Positions 14,687 to 14,687 of a stretch of 14,687 nt of DNA are shown here, in pieces. The stretch is from an uncultured Chloroflexota bacterium. GTDB taxonomy: Bacteria > Chloroflexota > Dehalococcoidia > Lucifugimonadales > CAJWER01. Position 1 is the stretch's first letter; every line of letters begins with the position of its first letter. The stretch is taken from assembly GCA_913030785.1 (NCBI GenBank), contig CAJWER010000056.1, forward strand, positions 1-14,687, given 5' to 3'. A program made the translations under genes and the position numbers. Below the pieces are notes generated by a model. It saw only the letters and a program-made list of their open reading frames with translations, did no database searches and was not told where the DNA came from.

Positions 14687-14687
14687 T

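Overview
This is a 14.7 kb bacterial window. Almost all of it (about 270 to 14570) is a G+C-rich chromosomal segment of conserved housekeeping genes. The gene set (a beta' subunit without a large insertion, an actinobacterial/Chloroflexota-type seven-iron ferredoxin, mitochondrial-type aconitase, cmk overlapping plsC, glmS, an orphan CheX-like protein, SDRs) and the protein style suggest an uncultivated Chloroflexota lineage such as marine SAR202/Dehalococcoidia relatives. That placement is inference from protein style, not a phylogeny. Both ends are capped by AT-rich DNA of a different character. On the left is a fragment resembling an SGNH-hydrolase-like protein. On the right is a minus-strand fragment of SecA, of alphaproteobacterial style. 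Each cap breaks a gene at its border, so the window looks chimeric at both ends.

Layout. (1) 1-262 is foreign AT-rich coding sequence fused to the 5'-truncated rpoC (to 2944). A strong bidirectional hairpin terminator (3006-3039) closes rpoC. (2) A minus-strand block follows: a CheX-like protein (3073-3534), aconitase (3659-5944) and a seven-iron ferredoxin (6056-6304). (3) Divergent promoters separate the ferredoxin from a plus-strand pair, a classical SDR (6476-7198) and a uronate-dehydrogenase-like extended SDR (7208-7966). (4) A clear sigma70-type promoter drives cmk (8307-8975), which overlaps plsC (8975-9631) by one base. glmS follows (9852-11696). (5) A gene-poor stretch of about 860 bp (11729-12585) holds hairpins, one possible 42-residue ORF and an unusual cluster of TGTTC/GAACA half-sites, three of them exactly 10 bp apart. 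It leads into an alpha/beta hydrolase (12586-13503). (6) The right end carries a broken minus-strand TfoX N-terminal-domain gene (13544-13814) and a frameshifted RimJ/RimL-type acetyltransferase (14000-14574), then the SecA junction.

The genes do not form one pathway. Separate housekeeping units sit side by side: transcription (rpoC), TCA cycle and electron transfer (aconitase, ferredoxin), nucleotide and phospholipid supply (cmk, plsC) and amino-sugar supply for the cell wall (glmS). I see no CRISPR array, transposase, toxin-antitoxin pair, phage gene, tRNA or rRNA. I do not see a new multi-gene system. The best candidates for a second look are the TGTTC/GAACA regulatory array, the two chimeric borders, and the cluster of frameshifts in the last 1.2 kb, which may reflect poor sequence quality near a contig end rather than biology.
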